A DNA stretch of 64,000 bases from Mycobacterium sp. GA-1285 (GTDB taxonomy: Bacteria > Actinomycetota > Actinomycetes > Mycobacteriales > Mycobacteriaceae). This document shows, one piece after another, positions 17,296-26,263 of this stretch (its first letter is position 1; each line of letters starts with the position of its first letter). Location of the stretch: the NCBI RefSeq assembly GCF_001499905.1, contig NZ_LQIS01000008.1, positions 1-64,000 of the forward strand. The letters are read 5' to 3'. The notes beneath the pieces are model-generated. The model had not been told where the DNA came from. It made no database searches and was given only the letters and a program-made list of their open reading frames with translations. The position numbers and the translations under genes are program-made.

Positions 17296-18510
17296 TCAGC
17301 GGTAGTCGAGCGTGACGTCCAGCCGGTCAAAGGTGTTGACCAAGGACGACTCCCGTTTGACCCGCTGCCCCGTGACGCGAACTCGCTTCGCCCGCTTGAT
17401 CACCTCGGCAAGCACGAACCGCGCCTCGCGGCGGGCCAATGCCGCCCCCATGCAGAAGTGTTCCCCGACACCGAAACCGAGATGGCCGGCCGCATCAGGG
17501 CGGGTGATGTCGAAGTCCTCGGCCGTCGGGCCCCAGTGGTCGACGTCACGATTGGCCGAGGCGTACGCCATCAGTAGGCCGTCACCCGCACGCACCGTCT
17601 TGCCCCGGAGCTCGACATCCTGGGCGGCCTGCCGGGCCATGCTCATCACCGGGGTCCACCACCGCAACGTCTCCTCCACCGCATTCTCGATCCGCGAGGG
17701 ATCGGCGAACAGCGCCTCGGCCTGGTCGGGATGCGCATCAAGACAATGGATGAGCCCGGCCAGCAGGCTCTGTGTCGTCTCGCTGCCCGCCGCGAGCAGC
17801 GTCAGCGCGTAGACCATGATCTGGACTTCGTTGAACGGCTCACCGTCGATGCGCACCTGCGTGAGCATCGTCAGCAGGTCGTCACGCGGGTTCTTGGCGC
17901 GCTCGGCGGCCAGGCCCAACAGGTACGGCCCGATCTGATCGAAGATGAGCTGGAAGTCCTCGTCGCTGGCCTGCCCGCTGCCGGCCTTGGCGATCGTGGT
18001 CGCCCACGACGCGACCTTCGACCAGTCCGACTCCGGCACGCCGAGGAAGTGCGAGAAGACGTATACCGGAATCGGTTCGGCGATGTGCTCGACCCAGTCG
18101 AACTCACCGTCGGGCAGCCCGTCGAACGCCTCGGCGACGACCTGCTGCACGCGATCCTCCATCTTGGCGACCGCCGCCGGGGTGAACCTGACCCCGATCG
18201 CCTTGCGATGCGCACGGTGTTCGGGCGGATCCATGAACATGATTCCGCGACTGCCGAATCCCTGTGGATCGACTCCCTGCCGGTGCGCGATCAGGTCCAT
18301 CATGATCCCGATGCGCTCCGACTTGAACTTCTCCGGCCGCGCCGAGATCGCCTTGATGTCCTCGTACTTGGTGACGACCCAGAACCGACCTTCGTCGTAC
18401 CAATGCAGCGGATCCGTCTCGCGCAACCGCCGGAACGTCGCGTTGGGGTCGCCTTGGTAGAACGCGGGGTCATCGAAGCGGGCTTCCGATAGGCCGGCGA
18501 TCGTCGACAT
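17296..18510 (-). CDS. Cytochrome P450
   Basis: This 404-residue P450 has AGSETT (241-246), EETLR (279-283) and the heme loop FGVGEHFCMG with Cys353. FMDPPEHRAHRKAIG is the conserved C-helix region. It looks like the CYP families of mycobacteria that act on sterol or fatty-acid tails, but no subfamily can be fixed. The start is ATG 18510; there is no ribosome site, and the TGTTC element begins six bases upstream, so the message may be leaderless. Upstream in-frame starts (18534, 18552) would include the element in the coding sequence. Confidence 0.9.
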   Translation of the reverse strand: MSTIAGLSEARFDDPAFYQGDPNATFRRLRETDPLHWYDEGRFWVVTKYEDIKAISARPEKFKSERIGIMMDLIAHRQGVDPQGFGSRGIMFMDPPEHRAHRKAIGVRFTPAAVAKMEDRVQQVVAEAFDGLPDGEFDWVEHIAEPIPVYVFSHFLGVPESDWSKVASWATTIAKAGSGQASDEDFQLIFDQIGPYLLGLAAERAKNPRDDLLTMLTQVRIDGEPFNEVQIMVYALTLLAAGSETTQSLLAGLIHCLDAHPDQAEALFADPSRIENAVEETLRWWTPVMSMARQAAQDVELRGKTVRAGDGLLMAYASANRDVDHWGPTAEDFDITRPDAAGHLGFGVGEHFCMGAALARREARFVLAEVIKRAKRVRVTGQRVKRESSLVNTFDRLDVTLDYR

Positions 18511-18515
18511 ATTAT

Positions 18516-18528
18516 GAACAATAGAACA
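18516..18528. promoter_or_regulatory. TGTTC-repeat element, P450 side
   Basis: On the minus strand this reads TGTTC-TAT-TGTTC, a perfect direct repeat. The 22 bases at 18515-18536 match 23321-23342 at 21 positions. TATTGT within it could serve as a -10 hexamer for the minus-strand P450. Confidence 0.65.
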
Positions 18529-18601
18529 CTTCATGTGAATCTGTGAACCCACGGCACACCGCGCTTGTATCGGGCCGCTGTGGACTCAACAGAACGAATA
18601 C

Positions 18602-18614
18602 TGTTCAATTGTTC
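18602..18614. promoter_or_regulatory. TGTTC-repeat element, CoA-transferase side
   Basis: On the + strand this reads TGTTC-AAT-TGTTC, a perfect direct repeat, 26 bases before GTG 18641. The wider block 18591-18615 begins AGAACGAATA, giving GAAC-N7-GTTC, and matches the complement of 28271-28295 at 23 of 25 positions. Confidence 0.7.
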
Positions 18615-18640
18615 AGCAAGCTCGGGAAGGAGCGCACACG

Positions 18641-20707
18641 GTGAGCCAGGAACGTCCCGCGACGACGGATTTCCTGGTCGGCGTGGCTGTACTGCAGGTC
18701 GGCGACGGCGTCGCCGGCTCGGCCGCCGCCGCACTCCTGGCGAGCCTGGGCGCCGACGTCACCAGGATTCCCGGCGAGAACGGGCACCAGGTGGGCCCGC
18801 AGCTGGCGGGGCCCGCCGGGCCGGTCGCGGCGGTCGACTTCGTGCTCGACCACCGCAAGCGAATACTCGACTCCACCGCCGACCCGGCCCAGCACGCCCG
18901 CGACGTAGACATCGTCATCGTCGACGGCGCCGCCGCCCCACCCGTCGACGGGTCCGCGGTGGTGGTGACACTCACCCCGTTTGGCGCCGACGGGCCGGCG
19001 CATCCCGGGGGCGAGCTGGTCGCCCAGGCCAGCGGTGGGCTGCTCGCGACGATCGAAGACAGTGGCGGGCGGCCAGTGCCCGCTCCGGGCTATGTCGCCC
19101 TCAAGTCCGCGGGGGCCGTCGCGGCACTGGCCGCGCTGCACGGACTGGACCGTGGCGAATCGTCGACGCCGGTATATATCGACGTGTCGATCCAGGAAGC
19201 GGTCATCTACACCTCGGCACTGCCGGAGTGCGCACATGTCATGTACCGCTGCCCGGGCCGCGCAGGCAGCGGCCGGTACCTTGCGCCGTCGGGGGTGTTT
19301 CCGTGCCGCGACGGGCTGGTGCGGATCACGGCGGTGGAGAACCATCAGTGGAAGGGCCTGTTGAAGGCGTTCGGCCAGCCCGACTGGGCGGTCGGCCTCG
19401 ACGACCGTCCCGCCCGGGTCGAACACGCCGACCTGATCAACGCCAAGGTCACCGAGTGGACCCGCGACCGGCACAAGGCCGAATGTGCCCACACCCTGCA
19501 GGCCAACGGCGTCCCCTCGACACCGGTGAATCTGCCCGGCGAGCTGCTGACCTCACCGCAGCTGGCCCACCGGAAGTCGTTGGCCACGGCGCGAATCGGT
19601 GACCGCGACGTCACCGTGCTGGGTCCGCCGTGGCGTACCGACCTCGGAAACAGCGGTCTTCGCCGGCCCGATGGCCTACGTGGGCTGCGCATCGCCGAAC
19701 TCACCCACGTCCTGGCGGGCCCGATCGTCGGCTCGCTGCTCGGTGCGATGGGTGCGACGGTGGTACGCCTCGAGGATCCCGACCGGCTCGACATCTACCG
19801 GCGCAGCGGCCCGTTCGCCGACGGGATCGCGGGGGTGGAACGCGGCGCCTACTACGCAGTGGCCAACCACTCCAAACGGAGCGTGCTGATCGACCCCAAT
19901 CACGCGATCGACGACGTCGCCGCGGCATTGTCGCAGACCGACGTCGTTATCGAAAACGTCGGGTCGTCCCGGCTGAATCGGCTGAACGTGTCACCAAAGC
20001 AATTGGCCGCGACGGGACGGCTCATGATGCGGGTGTCGGGCTTCGGATCGGACGGACCGCTCGCCGGATATCGCGTATACGCCAACAATGTTCAGTCCTA
20101 CGGTGGCCTGGCGGGCCTGACGACCGAAGACGACGGGACGCCCGCGCGGCTGGGCACCGTGCTGGCCGATCCGCTGTCGTCCGTGGTGGCCGCGGTCGTC
20201 ATCGCCGCGTGGGCGGTCGGGCCGCGCGCCGACACCGGTGCAGTCATCGACCTGTCGATGTCGGAGGTGGTCGCCTACACCGTCGCCGAGTATCTCGCCG
20301 CGGCATCGGCGGAACTGTCGGAATCGGGTTCGGCCGTGCGCCGCGCGGTGTACCGCAGCGCCGACGAGCGGTGGGTGGCGGTCGAGTCGACCGACGACGA
20401 CTCCCTTGACGACGCCGAACTCACCGCACAGATCGGGTCGTCACGCGCCGAAATCGTCGCGGCGAAACTCGCCGCCGCCGGTGTCCGCGCCGCCGTCGTA
20501 CGCGGCGCCGACGAACTGGTCGGTGATCCGCATCTCGCGGCGCGGGGCTTCTTCCCCGAAATCGCTCACCCCGACCCGGATTTGCGCACCGGGCGGCTGG
20601 TGGGTCTGCCGTGGCGGTTCGCAGGTGCGGGACCGCTGCCGTTGAGACCACCTCCCGCACTGGGCAGTACACCCGCCAGTGCGCTCTACGAGAGGACGAC
20701 AGTCTGA
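18641..20707 (+). CDS. Tandem CaiB/BaiF family III CoA-transferase
   Basis: Two family III CoA-transferase modules are fused in 688 residues. The first has ASLGADVTRIPGEN and YIDVSIQEAVIY; the second starts near residue 345 with GLRGLRIAELTHVLAGPIVGSLLGAMGATVVRLEDPDRLD and has VIDLSMSEVVAY. The Asp in D-V/L-S of each is the expected covalent-catalysis residue. These enzymes move CoA between carboxylic acids and are normally homodimers of interlocked chains; fusion may fix a two-domain pairing. A GGAAGGAG box precedes GTG 18641. The next two genes encode a small OB-fold-like protein and a thiolase. Confidence 0.88.
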   Translation: MSQERPATTDFLVGVAVLQVGDGVAGSAAAALLASLGADVTRIPGENGHQVGPQLAGPAGPVAAVDFVLDHRKRILDSTADPAQHARDVDIVIVDGAAAPPVDGSAVVVTLTPFGADGPAHPGGELVAQASGGLLATIEDSGGRPVPAPGYVALKSAGAVAALAALHGLDRGESSTPVYIDVSIQEAVIYTSALPECAHVMYRCPGRAGSGRYLAPSGVFPCRDGLVRITAVENHQWKGLLKAFGQPDWAVGLDDRPARVEHADLINAKVTEWTRDRHKAECAHTLQANGVPSTPVNLPGELLTSPQLAHRKSLATARIGDRDVTVLGPPWRTDLGNSGLRRPDGLRGLRIAELTHVLAGPIVGSLLGAMGATVVRLEDPDRLDIYRRSGPFADGIAGVERGAYYAVANHSKRSVLIDPNHAIDDVAAALSQTDVVIENVGSSRLNRLNVSPKQLAATGRLMMRVSGFGSDGPLAGYRVYANNVQSYGGLAGLTTEDDGTPARLGTVLADPLSSVVAAVVIAAWAVGPRADTGAVIDLSMSEVVAYTVAEYLAAASAELSESGSAVRRAVYRSADERWVAVESTDDDSLDDAELTAQIGSSRAEIVAAKLAAAGVRAAVVRGADELVGDPHLAARGFFPEIAHPDPDLRTGRLVGLPWRFAGAGPLPLRPPPALGSTPASALYERTTV

Positions 20708-20709
20708 CG

Positions 20710-20934
20710 ATGTCCGAGATGGCGACCGTGTGGTCATCGACGTTCGTGCCGTCGAAATCGCCCTACCCCGACTACGGTCAGGACGGCTACAGCGTCGCCT
20801 GGGTCGACACCGACGCCGGCCGGTTCCAGGTTCTGGTCGATGGTGCCCGGCCCGCGCCGGGCACGACCGGTCGGTTGGTTCGCGCAACGCTGGGCGAGGA
20901 CGCCGTCGAGATGTTCGTGGCGGATCCATCGTGA
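20710..20934 (+). CDS. Small OB-fold-like protein, probable Ltp partner without zinc ribbon
   Basis: This 74-residue protein (YSVAWVDTDAGRFQVLVDGARPAPGTTGRLVRATLGEDAVEMF) resembles the OB-fold half of DUF35 proteins but has no Cys-rich ribbon. It sits exactly where DUF35 partners lie in the other Ltp units: it begins two bases after the CoA-transferase stop and its stop overlaps the thiolase GTG (GTGA). I infer a minimal partner of that thiolase. The similarity is short, so the assignment rests partly on context. Confidence 0.6.
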   Translation: MSEMATVWSSTFVPSKSPYPDYGQDGYSVAWVDTDAGRFQVLVDGARPAPGTTGRLVRATLGEDAVEMFVADPS

Positions 20935-22049
20935 CCGGCGTGCACATCACCGGTGTCGGCGTCACCAAGTTCGGCAAGCACGGCCAGACCCCGCTGGCCG
21001 ACCTCGGCGTCGCCGCGGCCCAGAAGGCGCTCGAGGATGCGGGCGTCGGGTACGACGCCGTCGGCGAGGTGTTCACCTCCTCGGCGTTGGCGGGACCGCA
21101 GACCGGCATCGGTGTGGCACAGCGGTTGGGCCGCACGGGAATACCGGTGACCGCGACGGAGAGCGCGTCCGCCGGTGGAATGGTCGCCCTGCGGCATGCG
21201 GTCTGGGCGGTCGCCTCCGGTCGCTGTCGTACCGCGCTGGCCATCGGGTACGAGAAGACCACCGCATTGGAACCGGGCGGGGTGGTCCCGGCGGCGGTCG
21301 GCTTCTGGGACAGCTTCCCACCGCAACTGCACTACGCCATCGAGGCCGCCCGCTTCCTGCACGATACGGGTTGCGGGCCAGACGTCGTCGCCGCCGTCGC
21401 CGCCAAGTCATACAACCAGGCCCGGCACAATCCCCTTGCGGCACGCCGTAACCCAGGCGAGGTGACGGTCGACGACGTGCTCGGCTCCCGAATGGTCGCC
21501 GAACCGCTGACAAAGATGATGTGCCACGCCTCGGTGGACGGCGGGGCGGCCGTCGTCGTCTCGGCGGATCCGGCACCGCGTTCGGTGTCGGTGCTGTCGA
21601 TCGAGCAGACCAGCTGGCCGGCCGACCCCGACTGGCCCCTGGTCGGACCGGTCGTGGGCCCACCCTCGCAGATCACCCTGACGGCCAAACGCGCTTATGC
21701 CAACGCGGGCGTGGATCCACGGGACATCGGGGTGGTGTCACTGCACGACATGTGCGCCAGCGAGGAGATCACCGCGCTGATCGCCATGGGCCTGACCGAC
21801 GCGAAGGGTGCGGTAAAGCTCGCCCAGTCCGGGGGTCTGGCGCCGGACGGCTCCCTGCCCACCAACACCGACGGCGGCTGTATCGCCCGCGGCCATCCGA
21901 TCGGTGCGACCGGCCTGGCGCAGGCCGCCGAGATCGCCACCCAGCTGCGCGGAGAGGCGGGTTCGCGACAGATACCACAACCGCGCATCGGCCTCGCGCA
22001 GGCCGTCGGCGGTGGCGGCTCGTGCGTGGTGGCCCTACTGCGTGGGTGA
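20931..22049 (+). CDS. Ltp-type thiolase homologue lacking the nucleophilic cysteine
   Basis: This 372-residue protein has the thiolase fold: VHITGVGVTKFGKHG, then TESASAGGMVAL where true thiolases have a Cys (here Ala/Ser), HDMCASEEITALIAMGL, and GGCIARGHPIGATGLAQ. The GHPxGA loop is retained, unlike the protein at 8227. Without the nucleophile it is unlikely to be an ordinary thiolase; lipid-transfer-protein or aldolase chemistry is more likely. It is coupled to the upstream OB-fold-like gene and ends two bases before the stop of the convergent CoA-transferase gene. Confidence 0.8.
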   Translation: MTGVHITGVGVTKFGKHGQTPLADLGVAAAQKALEDAGVGYDAVGEVFTSSALAGPQTGIGVAQRLGRTGIPVTATESASAGGMVALRHAVWAVASGRCRTALAIGYEKTTALEPGGVVPAAVGFWDSFPPQLHYAIEAARFLHDTGCGPDVVAAVAAKSYNQARHNPLAARRNPGEVTVDDVLGSRMVAEPLTKMMCHASVDGGAAVVVSADPAPRSVSVLSIEQTSWPADPDWPLVGPVVGPPSQITLTAKRAYANAGVDPRDIGVVSLHDMCASEEITALIAMGLTDAKGAVKLAQSGGLAPDGSLPTNTDGGCIARGHPIGATGLAQAAEIATQLRGEAGSRQIPQPRIGLAQAVGGGGSCVVALLRG

Positions 22050-22051
22050 TC

Positions 22052-23284
22052 TCACGCGATCGCACCGCTTTCCTTCAGCGCCGTGATGCGGTCCCAGTCT
22101 CCGCCGAGTTCGAGAACCAGTTGCTCGGTGTCGGCGGCGAACTCCGGCATCGGGCGCAACCGCAGTGGGGTCTCGTCGAACAGCACCGGGCTGGCGACGA
22201 GTTCGGCTCGACCGCCATCGGTTTCGACGTCGACGATGCCGCCGTTGGCGCGCACCTGCGGATCCACGGCGACCTCGACGGTGTTCTGCACCACCGCCCA
22301 TTGGCCGTCGAAACCCTCCAGAGTCGCCCGCCAGTGCGACAGCGGCCGCGCGGCAATCGCGGTCCGCAGGATCTCGGTGGCCGCCGCGGCGTTCTCGGTC
22401 AGAGCCTCATGACTGGCGAAGCGCTCGTCGTCGGCCAAGTCACCCACTCCTATGCGACGGCAGAACTCCCCGAAGTAGCGGAAGCCCTGCATCATCGACA
22501 GGCCGAGGAAGCGGCCGTCCGCAGTCCGGTAGAAGCCGACCAGCGGATTGTTCGGCGCGACGTTCGCACCGGCGGGGTTGGCCACCCAGGGTTCGCCGCT
22601 GACCAGGGCTGCGTTTATCGCCACCCCCGAGGCCCACACACCCACGCCGAGCAGCGAGATGTCGACCACGCGGGCATGTCCGGTGCGCTCACGCTCGAAC
22701 AGGGCCGCCGCGATCCCGCCGGCGACCGTCATGCCTCCGATCGAGTCACCGTAGGCCGGACCCGGCTGCGGGACAACGCCTTCCAGGTCGCACGGAGTCG
22801 ACCCCATGGCCCCCGCCGCGCGGCTCCAGAATCCGGTCATGTCGTAACCACCGGTGTCGGCTTCGGCGCCGAGTGGCCCGTACGCACTGCCGCGCGCATA
22901 GACGATGCGAGGATTGACCGCACGTACGTCATCGACGTCGATCTTGAGCTTCTTGCGGGCCTCAGGCAGGAAGTTGGTCAGGAACACATCGGCGGTGCGC
23001 GCGATCTCCATCAGCAGCGCGTGACCCTCCGGGGTCGACATGTCGATGGCCACCGACCGTTTGCCGCGGTTGGCGTGTTCCATCACCGGGTTTCGGTCGC
23101 CTTTGATGGTGATGTGGCCGAGGCTGCGCAGCCCGCGCTGAGAGTCGCCCGTGCGCGGATGTTCGACCTTGATGACGTCGGCACCCCAGTCGGCCAGCAC
23201 CGCCCCCGCGGCGGGGACGAACGTCCACTGCGCGACTTCCAGCACGCGGACACCCTTCATCGGCGCAGGGGCACCTTCTGTCAT
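22052..23284 (-). CDS. CaiB/BaiF family III CoA-transferase
   Basis: This 410-residue transferase has GVRVLEVAQWTFVPAAGAVLADWGADVIKVEHPRTGD, ANRGKRSVAIDM and ARVVDISLLG with the catalytic Asp. The start is ATG 23284, with GGAGG about ten bases upstream; a GTG at 23290 lies too close to that box. It is alone on the minus strand, divergent from two further CoA-transferase genes. It presumably activates a pathway acid with CoA from a recycled donor such as succinyl- or acetyl-CoA; donor and acceptor are unknown. Confidence 0.88.
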   Translation of the reverse strand: MTEGAPAPMKGVRVLEVAQWTFVPAAGAVLADWGADVIKVEHPRTGDSQRGLRSLGHITIKGDRNPVMEHANRGKRSVAIDMSTPEGHALLMEIARTADVFLTNFLPEARKKLKIDVDDVRAVNPRIVYARGSAYGPLGAEADTGGYDMTGFWSRAAGAMGSTPCDLEGVVPQPGPAYGDSIGGMTVAGGIAAALFERERTGHARVVDISLLGVGVWASGVAINAALVSGEPWVANPAGANVAPNNPLVGFYRTADGRFLGLSMMQGFRYFGEFCRRIGVGDLADDERFASHEALTENAAAATEILRTAIAARPLSHWRATLEGFDGQWAVVQNTVEVAVDPQVRANGGIVDVETDGGRAELVASPVLFDETPLRLRPMPEFAADTEQLVLELGGDWDRITALKESGAIA

Positions 23285-23321
23285 CTGCACAGCCTCCGGT
23301 TGTGGTCAACACCATCGGGCT

Positions 23322-23334
23322 GAACAATAGAACA
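23322..23334. promoter_or_regulatory. TGTTC-repeat element between divergent CoA-transferase genes
   Basis: On the minus strand this is TGTTC-TAT-TGTTC, a perfect repeat. GGAC on that strand seven bases before the first GTTC gives a near palindrome. A degenerate second copy (GCTGC-TAT-TGTCG, 23346-23358) precedes the + strand GTG at 23364. Confidence 0.65.
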
Positions 23335-23363
23335 CTTTATGTCCAGCTGCTATTGTCGCTTCT

Positions 23364-24587
23364 GTGACGGGCGCGTTGTCCCACGTACGCGTGTGCGATT
23401 TGAGTGGTCAGCTGGCGGGCGCCGGAGCCACCAAGATCCTTGCTGCGTTCGGAGCGGAGGTCATCAGGGTGGAAGACCCTGCCACACAGGGACTGTGGGA
23501 CGCCTTGCGCGGCGTCGGCCCGTACGTCGACGGGCGCCGCGGGGTGAACTTCGGCGCCGGGTTCAACAACCACAATGTCGGCAAGTACGGCGTCACAATC
23601 AACATGCGCAAACCGGAGGGCAAAGACCTGCTGCGCGAGCTCATCTCGATCAGCGATATCGTCTGCGAGAACTTCGCGGCCGGCGTCCTGAAGAAGCGCG
23701 GCTTCGGCTATGCGGAGCTGCAGGAGATCAAGGCCGACATCATCTACGTGTCCAACTGCGGGTTCGGCCACACCGGCCCGTATCGGGATTTCAAGACATG
23801 GGGTCCGATCGTCCAGGCGATGAGCGGCTTGACGTTCACCGCCGGCCTACCCGATACCGAACCCGCCGGGTGGGGCTTCTCCTACATGGATCACATGTCG
23901 GCGCTGTACATGACGACGGCCATCCTCGCAGCGCTGCACCACCGCGACAGGACCGGGGAGGGTCAGCACGTCGACCTGGCGACCGTGCCCGCGGGCATCG
24001 CGATGCTGCCGACGGAGGTGCTCGACTGGACGGTCAACGGGCGCGCCGCCACCGCCGGCGGCAATCGCGCCGATTTCGCAGAGATGGCGCCACACGGCAT
24101 CTACCCCTGTGCGGGCGCGGACCGCTGGATCGCGATCGCCTGCCGCGACGAGCGTGAACTCGGCGTGCTGGCGAAGATCCTCAACGAACCCGAGCTGTCG
24201 TCGGATCGGTTCGCGACCCTCGAGCAGCGTGTGCGCGCCGCTGATGAACTGGACGCGCTGATCGGCAACGTCACCGCCACCCGAGACGCGGCGACGCTCG
24301 CCGACGACCTCGTGACCGCCGGGTTACCGGCGAGCATGGTCAAAAGCCCGTCGGAACGTATCGATGACGACCCCGATCTGGCCGCGATGGGGCTCTTCCC
24401 CTCGGTGACCCATCCCGATATGGGCGAGGTGCGTGTCGAGGGCATCCCGATGCGATGTTCTGCCACTCCGTGGCAGATCACCTCGGCCGCACCCCGGCTG
24501 GGCCAACACAATCGCGAGGTGCTCGTGGATCTGCTCGGCCACTCCGAGGCAGAACTCGACGACTGGGCACAGCGAGGTGTGATCTGA
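23364..24587 (+). CDS. CaiB/BaiF family III CoA-transferase
   Basis: This 407-residue transferase has VRVCDLSGQLAGAGATKILAAFGAEVIRVEDPA, NHNVGKYGVTINMRKPEGKDLL and GQHVDLATVPAG, where the Asp aligns with the catalytic residue. The GTG start is nine bases after a TATTGT hexamer with no ribosome site, which fits a leaderless transcript. Its stop overlaps the probable CTG start of the next CoA-transferase. The two may form a heterodimer, which is the two-gene equivalent of the fused enzyme at 18641. Confidence 0.85.
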   Translation: MTGALSHVRVCDLSGQLAGAGATKILAAFGAEVIRVEDPATQGLWDALRGVGPYVDGRRGVNFGAGFNNHNVGKYGVTINMRKPEGKDLLRELISISDIVCENFAAGVLKKRGFGYAELQEIKADIIYVSNCGFGHTGPYRDFKTWGPIVQAMSGLTFTAGLPDTEPAGWGFSYMDHMSALYMTTAILAALHHRDRTGEGQHVDLATVPAGIAMLPTEVLDWTVNGRAATAGGNRADFAEMAPHGIYPCAGADRWIAIACRDERELGVLAKILNEPELSSDRFATLEQRVRAADELDALIGNVTATRDAATLADDLVTAGLPASMVKSPSERIDDDPDLAAMGLFPSVTHPDMGEVRVEGIPMRCSATPWQITSAAPRLGQHNREVLVDLLGHSEAELDDWAQRGVI

Positions 24588-25807
24588 CCGCGCTGAGCGA
24601 CCTGCGGGTCATCGAGATCGCCGACCAGTTCACTCCGGTCGGCGGTCGGGTGCTTGCCGAGTTGGGCGCCGACGTGATCGTCGTCGAGCCGCCGACCGGA
24701 TCGACTCACCGGGCCCGGCCGCCATTTGTCGACGATCAGCCGGGTGTGGATCGGAGTCTGCGCTGGTGGGCGGGGAACGTCGGGAAGCGCTCGGTGACAA
24801 TCGATCTGCGCACCGATGCCGGACAGCGGGATCTTGCGGCGCTGATCGCCACTGCCGACGTCGTCATCGCGGGCAGCGACCGGTGTGAGGGCGTCGACTA
24901 TGACGCGTGCGCGTCCCGCGATGCCCGGTTGGTCTGGGTGTCGGTGAGCCCGTTTGGGCTGGGCAGCGTCCGCGGCGGCCAACCAGCGACCGATCTGACG
25001 ATGCTCGCGGGTGGCGGCCCGGTGTGGAACTGCGGATACGACGACCGCACCCTGCCGCCCATCCGGGGAGCCGGCGATCAGTCGGCGAACATCGCCGGAA
25101 TGTACTGCGCGATCGGTGCTCTCTTGGCCCTCGCACACCGCGATCGAACCGGGCAGGGCCAACTGGTCGACGTCAACGTCAATGCGGCGTGCAACGTCAC
25201 CAGCGAGCAGACGACGTATCACTGGCTGGTGAATCAGGACATCTGTCTGCGTCAGACGGGCAGACACGCCTACCCGACACCCAGCTCTCCCGTCCAAGTG
25301 CGTTGCGCCGACGGGCATTACGCCACCACCGGGGTTCTCCCGCGCAAGCAGGAGGACTTCGCCCGGCTGCTGGCGTGGCTCGATGAACTCGGCCTCGCCG
25401 AGGAACTGCCCGAAGCCGTGTTCCTCGAACTGGCGGCGGGCCGGGAGGAACCAGTCGACCTGGCCCTGATCGGTGTCGACGACGAAACCACGGCGATCCT
25501 CAGCGCCGCGCGCGACGCGATCCGCCTCATCGCGTCAAGACTGCCCGCCAAGGAGTTCTTCGTGACCAGTCAGCGCCGCGGCTTTCCCTGCGGCGCAGTG
25601 CTTCCCCCGAACGAGGCGTTCGACGACGAGCACACCGTCGCACGGGGTCTTCACGTCGCGGTGCCACACCCGGAACTGGACAGGGCCATCACCTATCCGG
25701 GCACGCCGTACCTGTTCAGCGCGACACCGGCCGACGCACCCACGCGGCCGCCGCTGCTGGGTGAGCACAACGCGCTGCTCGACGACCTCGCCGAACGACC
25801 GCGATGA
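24584..25807 (+). CDS. CaiB/BaiF family III CoA-transferase with probable CTG start
   Basis: This protein (407 residues from 24584) has DLRVIEIADQFTPVGGRVLAELGADVIVVEPPTG, NVGKRSVTIDLR and GQLVDVNVNAA with the expected Asp. No ATG, GTG or TTG occurs in frame where homology begins. A CTG at 24584 overlaps the preceding TGA as CTGA, mimicking the ATGA/GTGA overlaps of the neighbourhood, and GAGG lies seven bases upstream. An in-frame GTG at 24470 would need a 38-residue extension inside the previous gene. It is coupled to the VOC gene by an ATGA overlap. Confidence 0.8.
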   Translation: MTALSDLRVIEIADQFTPVGGRVLAELGADVIVVEPPTGSTHRARPPFVDDQPGVDRSLRWWAGNVGKRSVTIDLRTDAGQRDLAALIATADVVIAGSDRCEGVDYDACASRDARLVWVSVSPFGLGSVRGGQPATDLTMLAGGGPVWNCGYDDRTLPPIRGAGDQSANIAGMYCAIGALLALAHRDRTGQGQLVDVNVNAACNVTSEQTTYHWLVNQDICLRQTGRHAYPTPSSPVQVRCADGHYATTGVLPRKQEDFARLLAWLDELGLAEELPEAVFLELAAGREEPVDLALIGVDDETTAILSAARDAIRLIASRLPAKEFFVTSQRRGFPCGAVLPPNEAFDDEHTVARGLHVAVPHPELDRAITYPGTPYLFSATPADAPTRPPLLGEHNALLDDLAERPR

Positions 25808-26256
25808 GCGCCGGGCACCGGCTCACCCACATCGGACTGTGTGTACGCGACATCGGTCCTGCCCAGCAGTTCTACTGCTCTGCACTGGGTTTCGAAGTCG
25901 TCGGCCGGATGACGATCGACGACGACGCCACCGCCCGGCTGCTCGACGTGCCCGACCTGCTGCTCGAACTCGTCTACCTGCAACGCGACGGGTTTCGCCT
26001 CGAACTGCTCGGCTACGCCCGTCCGGGAACCGTGGGGGCACCTGGGCCGCGCCCGATGAACACCCTCGGCTTCACCCACCTGTCGTTTCGGGTCGACGAC
26101 GCCGACCGGGTGGTGAACGCGATCGTGGCGCACGGGGGCCGCGCACTTCCAGACCGCACCGTCGCGTTCGGCGCCGGCAACCGCGGCCTGATCGCGACCG
26201 ACCCCGACGGCAACCTGCTCGAGCTCATCGAACGAACTCCTCCGGCTGACAGGTGA
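25804..26256 (+). CDS. VOC-superfamily (glyoxalase-like) protein
   Basis: This 150-residue protein has the paired beta-alpha-beta-beta-beta units of the vicinal-oxygen-chelate fold. Likely metal ligands are His in LTHIGLCVRD, Glu in FRLELLGY, His in FTHLSFRVDD and Glu in GNLLELIE. The set resembles methylmalonyl-CoA epimerase and related isomerases more than dioxygenases. Placed after two CoA-transferases, an epimerase of an alpha-methyl-acyl-CoA is plausible. Its ATG overlaps the upstream stop. Confidence 0.8.
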   Translation: MSAGHRLTHIGLCVRDIGPAQQFYCSALGFEVVGRMTIDDDATARLLDVPDLLLELVYLQRDGFRLELLGYARPGTVGAPGPRPMNTLGFTHLSFRVDDADRVVNAIVAHGGRALPDRTVAFGAGNRGLIATDPDGNLLELIERTPPADR

Positions 26257-26263
26257 CGAAATC

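Noticed and set aside
21521..23323. A 600-codon + strand ORF across the thiolase end and the opposite CoA-transferase
   Set aside because: It reads through two clear genes in wrong frames and has no recognisable domain.
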